NCBI GenBank assembly: GCA_904501715.1
Contig: CAJGCD010000037.1
Coordinates: forward strand, 1 to 16,067
DNA from: an uncultured Clostridia bacterium
GTDB lineage: Bacteria; Bacillota; Clostridia; Oscillospirales; CAG-272
Length of the DNA stretch: 16,067 bases
Reading direction: 5' to 3'
Numbering within the stretch: position 1 is the stretch's first letter; every line of letters begins with the position of its first letter. Shown here one piece after another: positions 6,333 to 13,862 of the stretch. The notes under the pieces are model-generated. The model did no database searches and was not told the origin of the DNA. It saw nothing but the letters and a program-made list of their open reading frames with translations. The position numbers were made by a program, and so were the translations under genes.

Positions 6333-7601
6333 TTACTTTTCAAATTGCTTCATCTCTATCAATCTGCCGCCCTCAAGACGTGATTGTTCAGCCGCGAAGG
6401 ATATCATGTGGTTGTCGCAGGATTCTCCAACGGTGCAGACCGACTTACTCTTTTTTCCGTTGAGAAGCTCACGCAAAGCAAATATAATACCCTCATCACC
6501 GCCACCGTGACCGCTGGTTATTCCCTCTCCCGTTGCGGTAGAGTTGCAATCGTGCTGTCTTGTCTGACGGGTAATAAAGCTAAACACCTCTATTTTATCT
6601 CCGTCCATAGTTGCGTTTATCTCTCCCTTGGTGCCCATTATTCTTATAACTCTTCCGCCCTTTGTGAATGCGCTCATGGCAAAGTCAACGTAAACGTCGT
6701 CACCAAACTTCATATTGACCGTCTGGTGATCAACCACGTTGTTATTGCATTTATATACGCACTTTCCGTACTGGGTATTCCACATCGCGTCTATAACCTG
6801 CTCATCGGTGGGGTGTATCTCCTTAGTTGCCGCGCATCTGAACCAATCGCCCTTGTCGTCAACGTAAAGTTTGATTGCATTATAAGGACAGGTATCTGCA
6901 TGAGGACAGCCCTCTATGCAACGCTCGGGCGCTCCCTCAGGTGCGTTTTCACGTTTGAAGTAGGAAAGCGAGCCGAAGCTCTGTACGGCGGTACACTTCT
7001 TACCAATAAGCCACGCCAGAATGTCCATGTCGTGGCAGGTCTTTTGCAGTATCATACAGGAGCTCTCGTCGCTGTTACCCCAGTTTCCGCGCACAAAGCT
7101 GTGACTCTGGTGTACGTCGCCTACACCCTCTATGTGCTGTATGTTCATCACCTCGCCTATCTCACCGCTGTCGATTATATTCTTCAAGGCAATGAAGAAC
7201 TTGGTAAATCGGAGAACGTGGCAAACGAGAACGAACACTCCCTTCTCCTCCGCCGCGTGCTGTATCTCTCGGCACTCCTCGGGTGTAGGAGCTATTGGCT
7301 TTTCAAGCAAAAGATCATAGCCCTTTTCAATAGCCGCCATAGCGGGACCGTAATGATCTCTGTCCATGGTAGCAATAACTGCAATATCCGCCATTTTGGG
7401 AAGCTCAAGCAGAGGTTCCCAGCTCTTAAAGCACATATCATCAGACAATCCGTGCTTTTCCTTCATGTAGTTTCTGCGGGCATCAACGGGCTCGGCAACG
7501 GCAACGATCTCGAAATCCTCACCATACAGATTAGCCATTATATCGGTGTAGGTTTTTCCTCTTCCTCCGCAACCGATAGCTATAACCTTTCTCTTTGCCA
7601 T
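6333..7601 (-). CDS. Gfo/Idh/MocA-family oxidoreductase with Cys-rich insert
   Basis: The 422-residue protein is an NAD(P)-dependent sugar or inositol dehydrogenase-like protein. The Rossmann domain starts KVIAIGCGGRGKTY (glycine loop about 9-15), with the family motif LLLEKPIAPT (EKP 100-102) and the catalytic-type KTCHDMD (K187, H190, D191). The C-terminal beta domain carries a cysteine cluster (C228, C232, C238, C256, C281, C285) in the region CIEGCPHADTCPY to KCVYKC. That spacing looks like a metal site; related cysteine-bearing members exist in gut Firmicutes and Bacteroidetes as far as I recall. The ATG at 7601 follows AAGGAGG; the upstream in-frame start at 7640 would lie in the operator. 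It is transcribed alone, divergent from the AraC-type gene. Substrate is not predictable, though context suggests a sugar or sugar acid. Confidence 0.88.
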   Translation of the reverse strand: MAKRKVIAIGCGGRGKTYTDIMANLYGEDFEIVAVAEPVDARRNYMKEKHGLSDDMCFKSWEPLLELPKMADIAVIATMDRDHYGPAMAAIEKGYDLLLEKPIAPTPEECREIQHAAEEKGVFVLVCHVLRFTKFFIALKNIIDSGEIGEVMNIQHIEGVGDVHQSHSFVRGNWGNSDESSCMILQKTCHDMDILAWLIGKKCTAVQSFGSLSYFKRENAPEGAPERCIEGCPHADTCPYNAIKLYVDDKGDWFRCAATKEIHPTDEQVIDAMWNTQYGKCVYKCNNNVVDHQTVNMKFGDDVYVDFAMSAFTKGGRVIRIMGTKGEINATMDGDKIEVFSFITRQTRQHDCNSTATGEGITSGHGGGDEGIIFALRELLNGKKSKSVCTVGESCDNHMISFAAEQSRLEGGRLIEMKQFEK

Positions 7602-7631
7602 TTTTATATTCCTCCTTAAAAACCCTTGATT

Positions 7632-7650
7632 TATTGACATATTGTCAATA
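7632..7650. promoter_or_regulatory. Perfect palindrome, likely operator of the divergent pair
   Basis: TATTGACATATTGTCAATA is an 8-bp perfect inverted repeat with a 3-nt centre. It covers the -35 of the plus promoter and the predicted start site of the minus promoter, so a protein bound here could affect both. The -35 hexamer itself contributes half of the repeat, so part of the symmetry may be fortuitous. Confidence 0.6.
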
Positions 7651-7662
7651 ATATGATATAAT
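7634..7662 (+). promoter_or_regulatory. Perfect-consensus promoter of the AraC-type gene
   Basis: TTGACA (7634-7639), a 17-nt spacer and TATAAT (7657-7662) with extended -10 TGA. Transcription would start near 7669, leaving a leader of about 70 nt. An unregulated perfect promoter is unusual for an AraC-type regulator, which supports repression through the overlapping palindrome. Confidence 0.82.
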
Positions 7663-7681
7663 AAAATCGCCTTGCTGTCAA
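7653..7681 (-). promoter_or_regulatory. Promoter of the Gfo/Idh/MocA gene
   Basis: On minus TTGACA (7676-7681), a 17-nt spacer and TATCAT (7653-7658). It overlaps the plus-strand promoter so fully that both cannot easily be occupied at once. Confidence 0.75.
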
Positions 7682-7738
7682 GTGATTATTTTATTATACA
7701 GGTGTATTTTTTTACTGTAATGCTTTTGGAGGATTGCT

Positions 7739-8593
7739 ATGAAAAACTTTGGGTATTATGCTTTTGACGACACCTCAAAAAACCGCCTCGCTCTGAACAG
7801 ATGCAGTCGTGAGTCCGACGCACATCCTCTCATGGTAAATTGCGCAGGTCATTTTGCCTCCCGCTTCCCTTTTATGACAGATAACAAGGACGGCAGACTG
7901 GATTATTATATTATATACGTAAATTCGGGAACTCTGACCTTTTTCAACCACGAAAAAAGTACAGGTGCGGGCTCGGGAAGTCTTGTACTTATTCCTCCCC
8001 GAGAGGGATACAAGTATTCCTATTGCGGTGGAGAGGAGTTAGGATATTATTGGCTTCATTTTACAGGAAGCTCGGTAAAGCAGCGTCTTGATGAATATTC
8101 AATAGACTCTTTTCCGAAAATATATTCTTGCGGAGAAACCAATCGAATAGTCCAACGCTTTCAAAGCATATTCGACGCCTTTGAAAAGCAGGACCGATTC
8201 CGTGACAGAGAGCTTTCCGCCCTCCTTGACCGTATGTTGATCGCCATAGCACGCTCGCTATCAGTGGCGGGAAACAGCTCTGATGCTATGTCAAAATCGG
8301 TACGATATATCAACGCAAATTACAGCTCGGATATAAAGATACCCGACCTTGCGGCAATGGAGCATCTGAGCACTTCGCGCTACAACTTTTTATTCAAGGA
8401 GCGATTTGGCGTATCCCCCAAAAAATATATCCTTAAGCTACGTATGTCCTGGGCAAGAGAGCTTCTGCTCTCCACCGACCTCCCCATAAAGCAGATAGGT
8501 ATAATGTGCGGCTATGAAGATTCTCATTTTTTCAGCAAATGCTTCAAAAGCTTTTTTGGCATCCCCCCGACTCAATGCAGAGTCGAACAATAA
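7739..8593 (+). CDS. AraC-family regulator with N-terminal cupin-type domain
   Basis: The 284-residue protein has a sensory N-terminal beta-barrel domain (about 30-130; YYIIYVNSGTLTF, LVLIPPREGYKYSY, YYWLHFTG are typical of the arabinose-binding-type cupin) and a C-terminal AraC DNA-binding domain with two helix-turn-helix units. The first is about 202-222 (IPDLAAMEHLSTSRYNFLFK) and the second about 250-272 (IKQIGIMCGYEDSHFFSKCF), followed by FFGIPPTQCR, the classic family end. GGAGG lies six bases before the ATG. It is divergent from the oxidoreductase gene and shares its control region, so that gene is the first candidate target, along with the neighbouring sugar genes. The effector is unknown but probably a sugar. 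Confidence 0.92.
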   Translation: MKNFGYYAFDDTSKNRLALNRCSRESDAHPLMVNCAGHFASRFPFMTDNKDGRLDYYIIYVNSGTLTFFNHEKSTGAGSGSLVLIPPREGYKYSYCGGEELGYYWLHFTGSSVKQRLDEYSIDSFPKIYSCGETNRIVQRFQSIFDAFEKQDRFRDRELSALLDRMLIAIARSLSVAGNSSDAMSKSVRYINANYSSDIKIPDLAAMEHLSTSRYNFLFKERFGVSPKKYILKLRMSWARELLLSTDLPIKQIGIMCGYEDSHFFSKCFKSFFGIPPTQCRVEQ

Positions 8594-8650
8594 AAAACAA
8601 CTCCAAAAGAACAGTTTTGTAAATTAAAGAAAATTTCATTACCACTAATA

Positions 8651-8690
8651 AAAAAATGATAGAGAAAATTCACATTCTCTATCATTTTTT
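8651..8690. terminator. Bidirectional terminator after the AraC-type gene
   Basis: AAAAAATGATAGAGAA and TTCTCTATCATTTTTT form a 16-bp perfect stem with an 8-nt loop, with T-rich sequence following on both strands. It separates the convergent AraC-type (ends 8593) and NhaC-type (ends 8724) genes. Confidence 0.9.
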
Positions 8691-8723
8691 CTTTAAAATC
8701 TCTGCAAACGAGTATAAATTTTC

Positions 8724-10034
8724 TTATTTTTTCCGTTCGGGAATGAAGAAAATAAACACCAAAGAGCTGAGAAGGAGCATCATAGGATAGAACAGGTGAG
8801 ATATCACCTCAAAGGCTCCAAGCTCCAATCCCATCGCGCCAACCGCAGATAGCGCTACCAACATCTGCGCGCCATAGGGCAGGATCCCCTGAAAGATGCA
8901 GGAAAAGGTATCAAGTATCGATGCGGTCTTTTTGGGAGAAATGTCGTATTCTTTTGCCATTTCCGAGGCAATTGGGTTTGCCATCACAATAGCCACAGTG
9001 TTGTTGGCAGTAGAAATATCCATCAGTCCCACAAGCAATCCTATGCCAAGCTGTCCGGCTCTTTTTCCACGGAAGACACGGCGAATTCCGTTGAGCAATG
9101 CCCTAAAGCCACCCGCTTCACGGATCAGTGCGCAGAGCGCCGCCACCAGTACGGCAACCATCGCGGTTTCGAGCATACCCGCAACACCACTGCCCATGCT
9201 GTCCAGAAGTGAGGGAAAATCCATAGCGCCCGTAGTCAGCATGATAACGCATCCTGCCAGCACACCTATCAAAAGGGTAATAAATACGTTAATTCCTACG
9301 ATTCCGCCGATCAGCACCAGCACGTAGGGGATGACTTGAATAAGATCGTAGTGCTTGGACTCCATCGGCTGAATATCCGTTTGGAGAGAAAGCACGAAAA
9401 TCAGTCCGAGCGTAACAATGGCGGCAGGGAGAACAACGGCAAAGTTCGTGCGGAACTTATCCTTCATGGCGCACCCTTGACCGTTGCAGGCTGCAATAGT
9501 CGTATCGGATACAAAGGACAGATTGTCGCCGAACATAGCGCCTCCTACGACTGTACCGACACAAAGCGGCAGAGAGAATCCGGAGGTCATCGAGATCGCC
9601 ACCGCAATAGGAGTGATCAATGTAATTGTTCCCACAGAGGTACCCATAGCAGTGGAAACAAAGCAGCTGACGATAAATATCACACAGACCGCAAAGCGAG
9701 GAGGAACGATAGAAAGCACGAAATACGCCACGCTCTCTGCACTGTTTCGTCCGACCACACCCACAAATATACCCGCCAGAAGAAATATCAGCAACATAGT
9801 AATAATGTTCTTATCCCCCACTCCTTGCCCCATAAGTGACAGCTTTTTCTCAAAGCTTATTCCTCTGTTTTGCAAGCAAGCCACAAGCAGAGCGACCAAG
9901 AAAATCACTATAATGGGAACCTTATAAAACCCCATAGGAATATTCAAAATATACTCAAAGGTAATTCCCAATCCTAAATAGAGCGCAACAAAAATGCCTA
10001 TTGGCAAAAGCGCCCATGCGTTTCCTTTTTTCAT
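8724..10034 (-). CDS. NhaC-family Na+/H+ antiporter-type transporter
   Basis: The 436-residue integral membrane protein has about ten to twelve hydrophobic segments, beginning with one at residues 7-28. Core family motifs are GTSVGTITLITPIA (131-144) and GGAMFGDNLSFVSDTT (164-179), with a second-half repeat around ISTANNTVAIVMANPIA. Family members exchange Na+ for H+, or in related branches organic solutes such as malate/lactate or amino acids, across the cytoplasmic membrane. The ATG at 10034 has GAAAGGA about nine bases upstream. It starts 44 bp after the end of the decayed esterase gene in the same direction and I see no clear promoter between, so it may be read from the promoter at 11253-11281. 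Substrate is unproven. Confidence 0.88.
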   Translation of the reverse strand: MKKGNAWALLPIGIFVALYLGLGITFEYILNIPMGFYKVPIIVIFLVALLVACLQNRGISFEKKLSLMGQGVGDKNIITMLLIFLLAGIFVGVVGRNSAESVAYFVLSIVPPRFAVCVIFIVSCFVSTAMGTSVGTITLITPIAVAISMTSGFSLPLCVGTVVGGAMFGDNLSFVSDTTIAACNGQGCAMKDKFRTNFAVVLPAAIVTLGLIFVLSLQTDIQPMESKHYDLIQVIPYVLVLIGGIVGINVFITLLIGVLAGCVIMLTTGAMDFPSLLDSMGSGVAGMLETAMVAVLVAALCALIREAGGFRALLNGIRRVFRGKRAGQLGIGLLVGLMDISTANNTVAIVMANPIASEMAKEYDISPKKTASILDTFSCIFQGILPYGAQMLVALSAVGAMGLELGAFEVISHLFYPMMLLLSSLVFIFFIPERKK

Positions 10035-10078
10035 ATTATTTTCCTTTCAAATGTACGTCGTTTATTAAAATCCGTTTT

Positions 10079-10672
10079 TTAATCGCCAGGCGCGCTCCAG
10101 TTAAAAGCAGGCACGACGCCTTCAAACGGAATCTTAAAGTATTTATTGTTCAAGGGCTCTTTATATTTGTAGTGCCTTATAACGTTTACACGCTGAGCGA
10201 AATCCTCTAAGATATGGCGGTGCTATCACCTTTTCGGTATTATACCACGCAATATCGGGAAAAAGTACCGTACGGTTGAAGAGCGAAAGATTTATTCCGT
10301 TGTCGGTAAAGGTCTTTATATACTCCTTATCGAAGCAATAAGGAGAGCACATATCCCCCGAAATTACGATAGGCAGAGCTTCATTGCCCGATGCCTTGAA
10401 TACCGTCATATCAAGGCTTACTGTCCTGTCACTCTTACCCGTGGTTATCCGATAAACCGAGGGACCCGAATCACTTGAATACAGCACCTCTACCTCTAAC
10501 ACCTCGGGCTTTGGTGGAGGCGTGCCGTACTGAAGCTCTACGGCGCTTTTATATATCTATTTTCTGCGCTCGGTCCAATCCTCTTTGCTCTCTACGCGTC
10601 TTACGTTATCAAAAACAAATGGGTCAGGAAGCTTTCCTTTAAGGTTATATTCAGTTTTTTTATTTTATTCAT
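10079..10672 (-). pseudogene. Decayed CE15 (glucuronoyl esterase)-like gene
   Basis: Read on minus from the ATG at 10672, with one A restored in the A7 run (10655-10661), the product runs MNKIKKTEYNLKGKLPDPF and then VFDNVRRVESKEDW. A TAG stop at 10557-10559 follows ERRK, after which LQYGTPPPKPE continues in the same frame. LPDPF, the SKEDW segment and YGTPPPKP are the N-terminal hallmarks of CE15-type esterases, alpha/beta hydrolases that cleave glucuronate esters in xylan. The frame continues through IVISGDMC and LFNRTVLFPD to about 10235. From there another frame gives a plausible C-terminus (HRHILEDFAQRV ... PFEGVVPAFNWSAPGD) ending at TAA 10079-10081. About half of a roughly 350-400-residue enzyme, including the nucleophile region, is missing. 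It starts 9 bp after the YgjV-like gene. Confidence 0.82.
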
Positions 10673-10681
10673 ATCCAAAAC

Positions 10682-11212
10682 TCAATCCTTACCTTTGCTC
10701 TTTTTGCGGTCATATCTGTACATGGATATTCCCAAAGAAACCATAGAAAGCGTATCGCCAACGCACGAAAAATAAGCGGAGCTTATAAAATTATAAGCAA
10801 GCCAGAAGGGAGAGCCTATCATAGACAGCCTTCTTATCTTCTTTTCGTCGTCTATCCAAAAGGCGTTTGTGTGAAACATTACACCGAGTATGGGTAAAAA
10901 ACCGAATACGTCCTCCGATATTACCATTACGTATATTCCTGCCGCCACTATTACCACGTTAACAAAAATAATAACTGCCCCAAGGTGCTTTTTTATCCAC
11001 GGAGCATCCTTTTTTTGCGCGAATACCGTGGACAGAGCTCCCGCTACGTCAAGCACAGCACCCGAGAAAGCACCAAGCATCAAATACTGCAATATATAAA
11101 GAACTCTTGACGTAAGATTAAACAGCAGTATATATCCGCGCTTTCTTTGCAGATATCCCAGCAAATAAAAGAATACCGCTATAAATCCTACCACCTGTGC
11201 CCAAAAATACAT
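10682..11212 (-). CDS. YgjV-family inner membrane protein
   Basis: The 176-residue protein has about five or six hydrophobic segments and resembles the YgjV family (Imp-YgjV). It opens MYFWAQVVGFIAVFFYLLGYLQRKR, then has LFNLTSRVLYILQYLMLGAFSGA and a lysine/arginine-rich tail after the last segment. The family's function is unknown. The ATG at 11212 is preferred because TTGGAG lies seven bases before it; the frame could start at a TTG at 11227, but that would use the binding site as coding sequence. It has its own strong promoter overlapping the end of the asparaginase-like gene. It was probably the first gene of a unit with the decayed esterase. Confidence 0.85.
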   Translation of the reverse strand: MYFWAQVVGFIAVFFYLLGYLQRKRGYILLFNLTSRVLYILQYLMLGAFSGAVLDVAGALSTVFAQKKDAPWIKKHLGAVIIFVNVVIVAAGIYVMVISEDVFGFLPILGVMFHTNAFWIDDEKKIRRLSMIGSPFWLAYNFISSAYFSCVGDTLSMVSLGISMYRYDRKKSKGKD

Positions 11213-11252
11213 ATAGATCTCCAACAAAGTGAAAACAGTTTATTTATGCCCT

Positions 11253-11281
11253 ATTATAACATAAAAGCATAAAAATATCAA
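11253..11281 (-). promoter_or_regulatory. Promoter of the YgjV-like gene
   Basis: On minus TTGATA (11276-11281), a 17-nt spacer and TATAAT (11253-11258). The -35 overlaps the stop codon of the asparaginase-like gene, so a new transcript starts right at the end of the gat operon, with no terminator visible between. Confidence 0.85.
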
Positions 11282-12360
11282 CCGATATTTTCGTTATTTA
11301 TCTGCGTAAGCATAAAAGCTTCAAGCTCTTTACCACAAAGCCCATAAGATATACCTACTGTAAGCTTCGCATATGCCATCTCTGCGGTCATGTCCAGAAA
11401 TACAGCCCCACTGCTATTATTAAGATCAAAAATCGTAGAATACTGCTCATCACTTAATTTGCAGGGGGAGATAAACAAAGGAACTCCCGCTTGTCTGCAT
11501 CTGTCAGCAAAATAAAGCACCGAATGTGAGGAATATTCTTTTTCTTCCATTTTATTTCTCTCTAAGCATACAGTTCCCGAATGATAAGTGCGGTGTATCA
11601 CGCCCATCGCGTTTTCAATGGGAATTTTCCCGTAATCAAGCCCCGTGTATGGATATACAAGCAATGCGCCCTCCTTAAGCGGATGATACACGCCAAGGTC
11701 TATCTCTACGGGAGATTTTACAGTCAAAGACAGCTGGGCGCATTTTTTAAGTGCCTTTCTTCTCTCTCTCCTTTTACTTAGCGGAAAAGCCCCTTTTTTA
11801 TTGGGAGAAAAAAAGTTGTCGGAATAATTGGCGCACTGCATAATGCGGCTACCCAAATGAAGATATATTTCCCCGTCCGAATTTCTGTACGGCACATAGA
11901 CGTTAGGAGCGATTGCACTCATTATAAGCTCCACGGCGGCGCGGAAATTGGCATTGGCGTTGCTACTCTTGTCCGCGGGCGGTCTATCTCCCGACACCAG
12001 CATTACGGGAACAGGGGTGTCGGCAAGCAGTATCGAAAAAATTGCCGCGCTGAATGCAAGAGTATCGGTTCCGTGCATTATTATAACCCCCGCATACTTG
12101 CTCATATCAAAGCTTCTCAGATGCTCAATTATTCTGTTAAGCTTCTCCAAGGTCATATTTTCACTCAGAGTTTGATATTCCTCGGGGATATCCGAATCCA
12201 CGAAAAGCGTTTTACAAAGCTTGGCATACTTAGAACGACTCCTGCTAAAGTTAGCAAGCAGCGCTCTTTTTGCAAGCTCGGGAGCAAGCTCACGTCCTTC
12301 TTCTCCCGCCTCAGTGCATATAGTTCCTCCCGTATATACAGTCAATATTTTTCTTTCCAT
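11278..12360 (-). CDS. Asparaginase-family protein downstream of gatB
   Basis: The 360-residue protein is of the L-asparaginase type I / GatD-like fold, with no signal peptide. Motif 1 is VYTGGTICT with the first-triad threonine T13; the SENMT segment (67-70) fits the substrate loop; motif 2 is MHGTDTLAF (T98, D99 of the second triad). Where E. coli AnsA has its catalytic lysine (RTTKAHADGF), this protein reads SRIMQCANYSDNFF, so M174 seems to replace it. That is an eye alignment and may reflect a clostridial subgroup. AGGAGG lies eight to nine bases before the ATG at 12360. It is the last gene of aspS-gatC-gatA-gatB, 57 bp after gatB, across a strong hairpin. It may hydrolyse asparagine, or supply ammonia to or sense for GatB; its function is not settled by the sequence. 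Confidence 0.85.
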   Translation of the reverse strand: MERKILTVYTGGTICTEAGEEGRELAPELAKRALLANFSRSRSKYAKLCKTLFVDSDIPEEYQTLSENMTLEKLNRIIEHLRSFDMSKYAGVIIMHGTDTLAFSAAIFSILLADTPVPVMLVSGDRPPADKSSNANANFRAAVELIMSAIAPNVYVPYRNSDGEIYLHLGSRIMQCANYSDNFFSPNKKGAFPLSKRRERRKALKKCAQLSLTVKSPVEIDLGVYHPLKEGALLVYPYTGLDYGKIPIENAMGVIHRTYHSGTVCLERNKMEEKEYSSHSVLYFADRCRQAGVPLFISPCKLSDEQYSTIFDLNNSSGAVFLDMTAEMAYAKLTVGISYGLCGKELEAFMLTQINNENIG

Positions 12361-12381
12361 TCCGCTCCTCCTTGCTATACC

Positions 12382-12416
12382 AAATACGCCCAAAGCACTG
12401 GGCTTCGGGCGTATTT
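12382..12416 (-). other. 15-bp hairpin between gatB and the asparaginase-like gene
   Basis: Left arm 12382-12396 and right arm 12402-12416 pair over 15 bp (one G-U on the RNA) around a 5-nt loop. On the minus strand only three U follow, inside the stem, so it is a weak or partial terminator or a stabilising intercistronic structure. It ends about 10 nt before the AGGAGG of the next gene. On the plus strand it would look like a good terminator but no plus gene reads into it. Confidence 0.65.
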
Positions 12417-12417
12417 T

Positions 12418-13860
12418 TTAAAGACTGTTAACTATATTTATCAGAACTGTTCTGAGCGTCTGTGGGTCACAGTTACCCTTAAGCTCCTTCATACACTTAC
12501 CGAAGAGCGACATGAGAGCCTTCTCCTTACCGCTCTTGTAATCGCTGACCGCCTTGGGGTCTGCTGCGACTACTTCTCTCGCTACCTTTTCGATAAGCGA
12601 GGTGTCGTTGGATACGATAAATCCGTTCTTCTCGGCGTATTCCGCGGGCTTTATGGTGCTGTCATCAAACATTGCCGAAAGTATCTTCTTAGCGTTTGCG
12701 CGACCTACCTTACCGTCGGTTACGAGCATTATGAGCTCACCGAGAACCGCTCCGTCAAGAGTCAGCATATCATAGGTCATCTTTCTTACGTTGAGAATGC
12801 TCATAACCTCGGATATCATCCAGTTAGCCGCATCCTTTGCGCTCTTGCAAACGGCGTAAGCACCCTCAAAGCATTCGCAAAGAGCAATGCTCTTTGTTAT
12901 CTGCTCCGCGTCGTACTCGCTAAGACCGTATTCCTCTGTATAACGCTCGCGCTTTACCTCGGGAAATTCGGGAAGGGTTGCCTTTATGCCGTCGTACCAC
13001 TCGTCGTCAATCACAACGGGCATTACGTTAGGGTCGGGGAAATAACGGTAATCTCCCGCCGTTTCCTTGCTTCTCATAGCAAAGCTCTTTCCCTTGATAT
13101 CGTCCCAACGTCTGGTTTCCTGAACAAGAACCTCCGTGCCGTTTTCAATTGCGTCAATGTGTCTTGCGGTTTCGTACTCGATAGCGCGCTTTATAGCCTC
13201 TATGGAGTTCATATTCTTCATCTCGGTACGCACACCCAGCTTATCGCTTCCCTCAGGACGAACCGAGAGGTTTACGTCGCAACGCATAGTTCCGTGTGCC
13301 ATCTCGCACTCGGCAACCTTTGCGTAACGAAGAAGAGTTTTAAGGCGCTCAAGATAAGCCTCTACCTCCTCTGCGCTTGAGAGGTCGGGCTGGCTGACTA
13401 TTTCTATGAGCGGAACACTGGTACGGTTAAAGTCAACGTGTGTTGTATCCTCTCTGATGTCGTGAACCAGCTTGCCCGCGTCCTCCTCCATGTGTATCTG
13501 CTTGATACGCACGTTCTTCTTACCCTTTGAGGTCTCTATCTCAACAAGTCCGTTTACTGCTACGGGAGCAAACCACTGGGTAGTCTGGTACGCCGCGGGG
13601 AGGTCGGGATAATAATAGCTCTTCTTATCAAAGGTGGTGGTGCGGTTAATGTGACAGTTAAGCATCATTCCAGCCTTCATACCGAAATCAACAACTCTCT
13701 TATTTACCACGGGAAGCATACCTGGCATACCGCAGCATGCGGGGCAAACGTGGGAGTTGGGGTCTGCGCCGTAGGAATGAGCTGAGCAGGAGCAGAATAT
13801 CTTAGACTGAGTAGCAAGCTCTACGTGGACTTCAAGTCCAATGACTGTTTCGTATCTCAT
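12418..13860 (-). CDS. gatB: Aspartyl/glutamyl-tRNA amidotransferase subunit B
   Basis: GatB is the kinase/transamidase subunit: it phosphorylates misacylated Asp-tRNA(Asn) or Glu-tRNA(Gln) and replaces phosphate with ammonia. The 480 residues are of normal length. Present are GLEVHVEL with H12, zinc cysteines C23, C25, C39, C42, HMEEDAGK with E125, and DFNRTSVPLIEIVSQPD with E153, so the metal/ATP site looks intact. The C-terminal helical and YqeY-like tail domains (about 300-480) are present. The ATG is 2 bp after the gatA stop, with GGAGG inside the end of gatA. In contrast to its partner GatA, every catalytic position I can identify is conserved, so selection on GatB activity seems to persist. 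Confidence 0.96.
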   Translation of the reverse strand: MRYETVIGLEVHVELATQSKIFCSCSAHSYGADPNSHVCPACCGMPGMLPVVNKRVVDFGMKAGMMLNCHINRTTTFDKKSYYYPDLPAAYQTTQWFAPVAVNGLVEIETSKGKKNVRIKQIHMEEDAGKLVHDIREDTTHVDFNRTSVPLIEIVSQPDLSSAEEVEAYLERLKTLLRYAKVAECEMAHGTMRCDVNLSVRPEGSDKLGVRTEMKNMNSIEAIKRAIEYETARHIDAIENGTEVLVQETRRWDDIKGKSFAMRSKETAGDYRYFPDPNVMPVVIDDEWYDGIKATLPEFPEVKRERYTEEYGLSEYDAEQITKSIALCECFEGAYAVCKSAKDAANWMISEVMSILNVRKMTYDMLTLDGAVLGELIMLVTDGKVGRANAKKILSAMFDDSTIKPAEYAEKNGFIVSNDTSLIEKVAREVVAADPKAVSDYKSGKEKALMSLFGKCMKELKGNCDPQTLRTVLINIVNSL

Positions 13861-13862
13861 AT

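Noticed and set aside
6384..7619. Long open frame (411 codons) on the plus strand
   Set aside because: It is antisense to the Gfo/Idh/MocA gene; the long openness follows from codon bias on the other strand.
12382..12420. The gatB downstream hairpin as a plus-strand terminator
   Set aside because: It has a good T run on plus, but there is no plus-strand gene upstream of it for more than 3 kb.
11857..13380. Long open frame (507 codons) on the plus strand
   Set aside because: It is antisense to gatB and the asparaginase-family gene, whose family motifs are clear on the minus strand. The product has no recognisable domain and the frame has no ribosome binding site.
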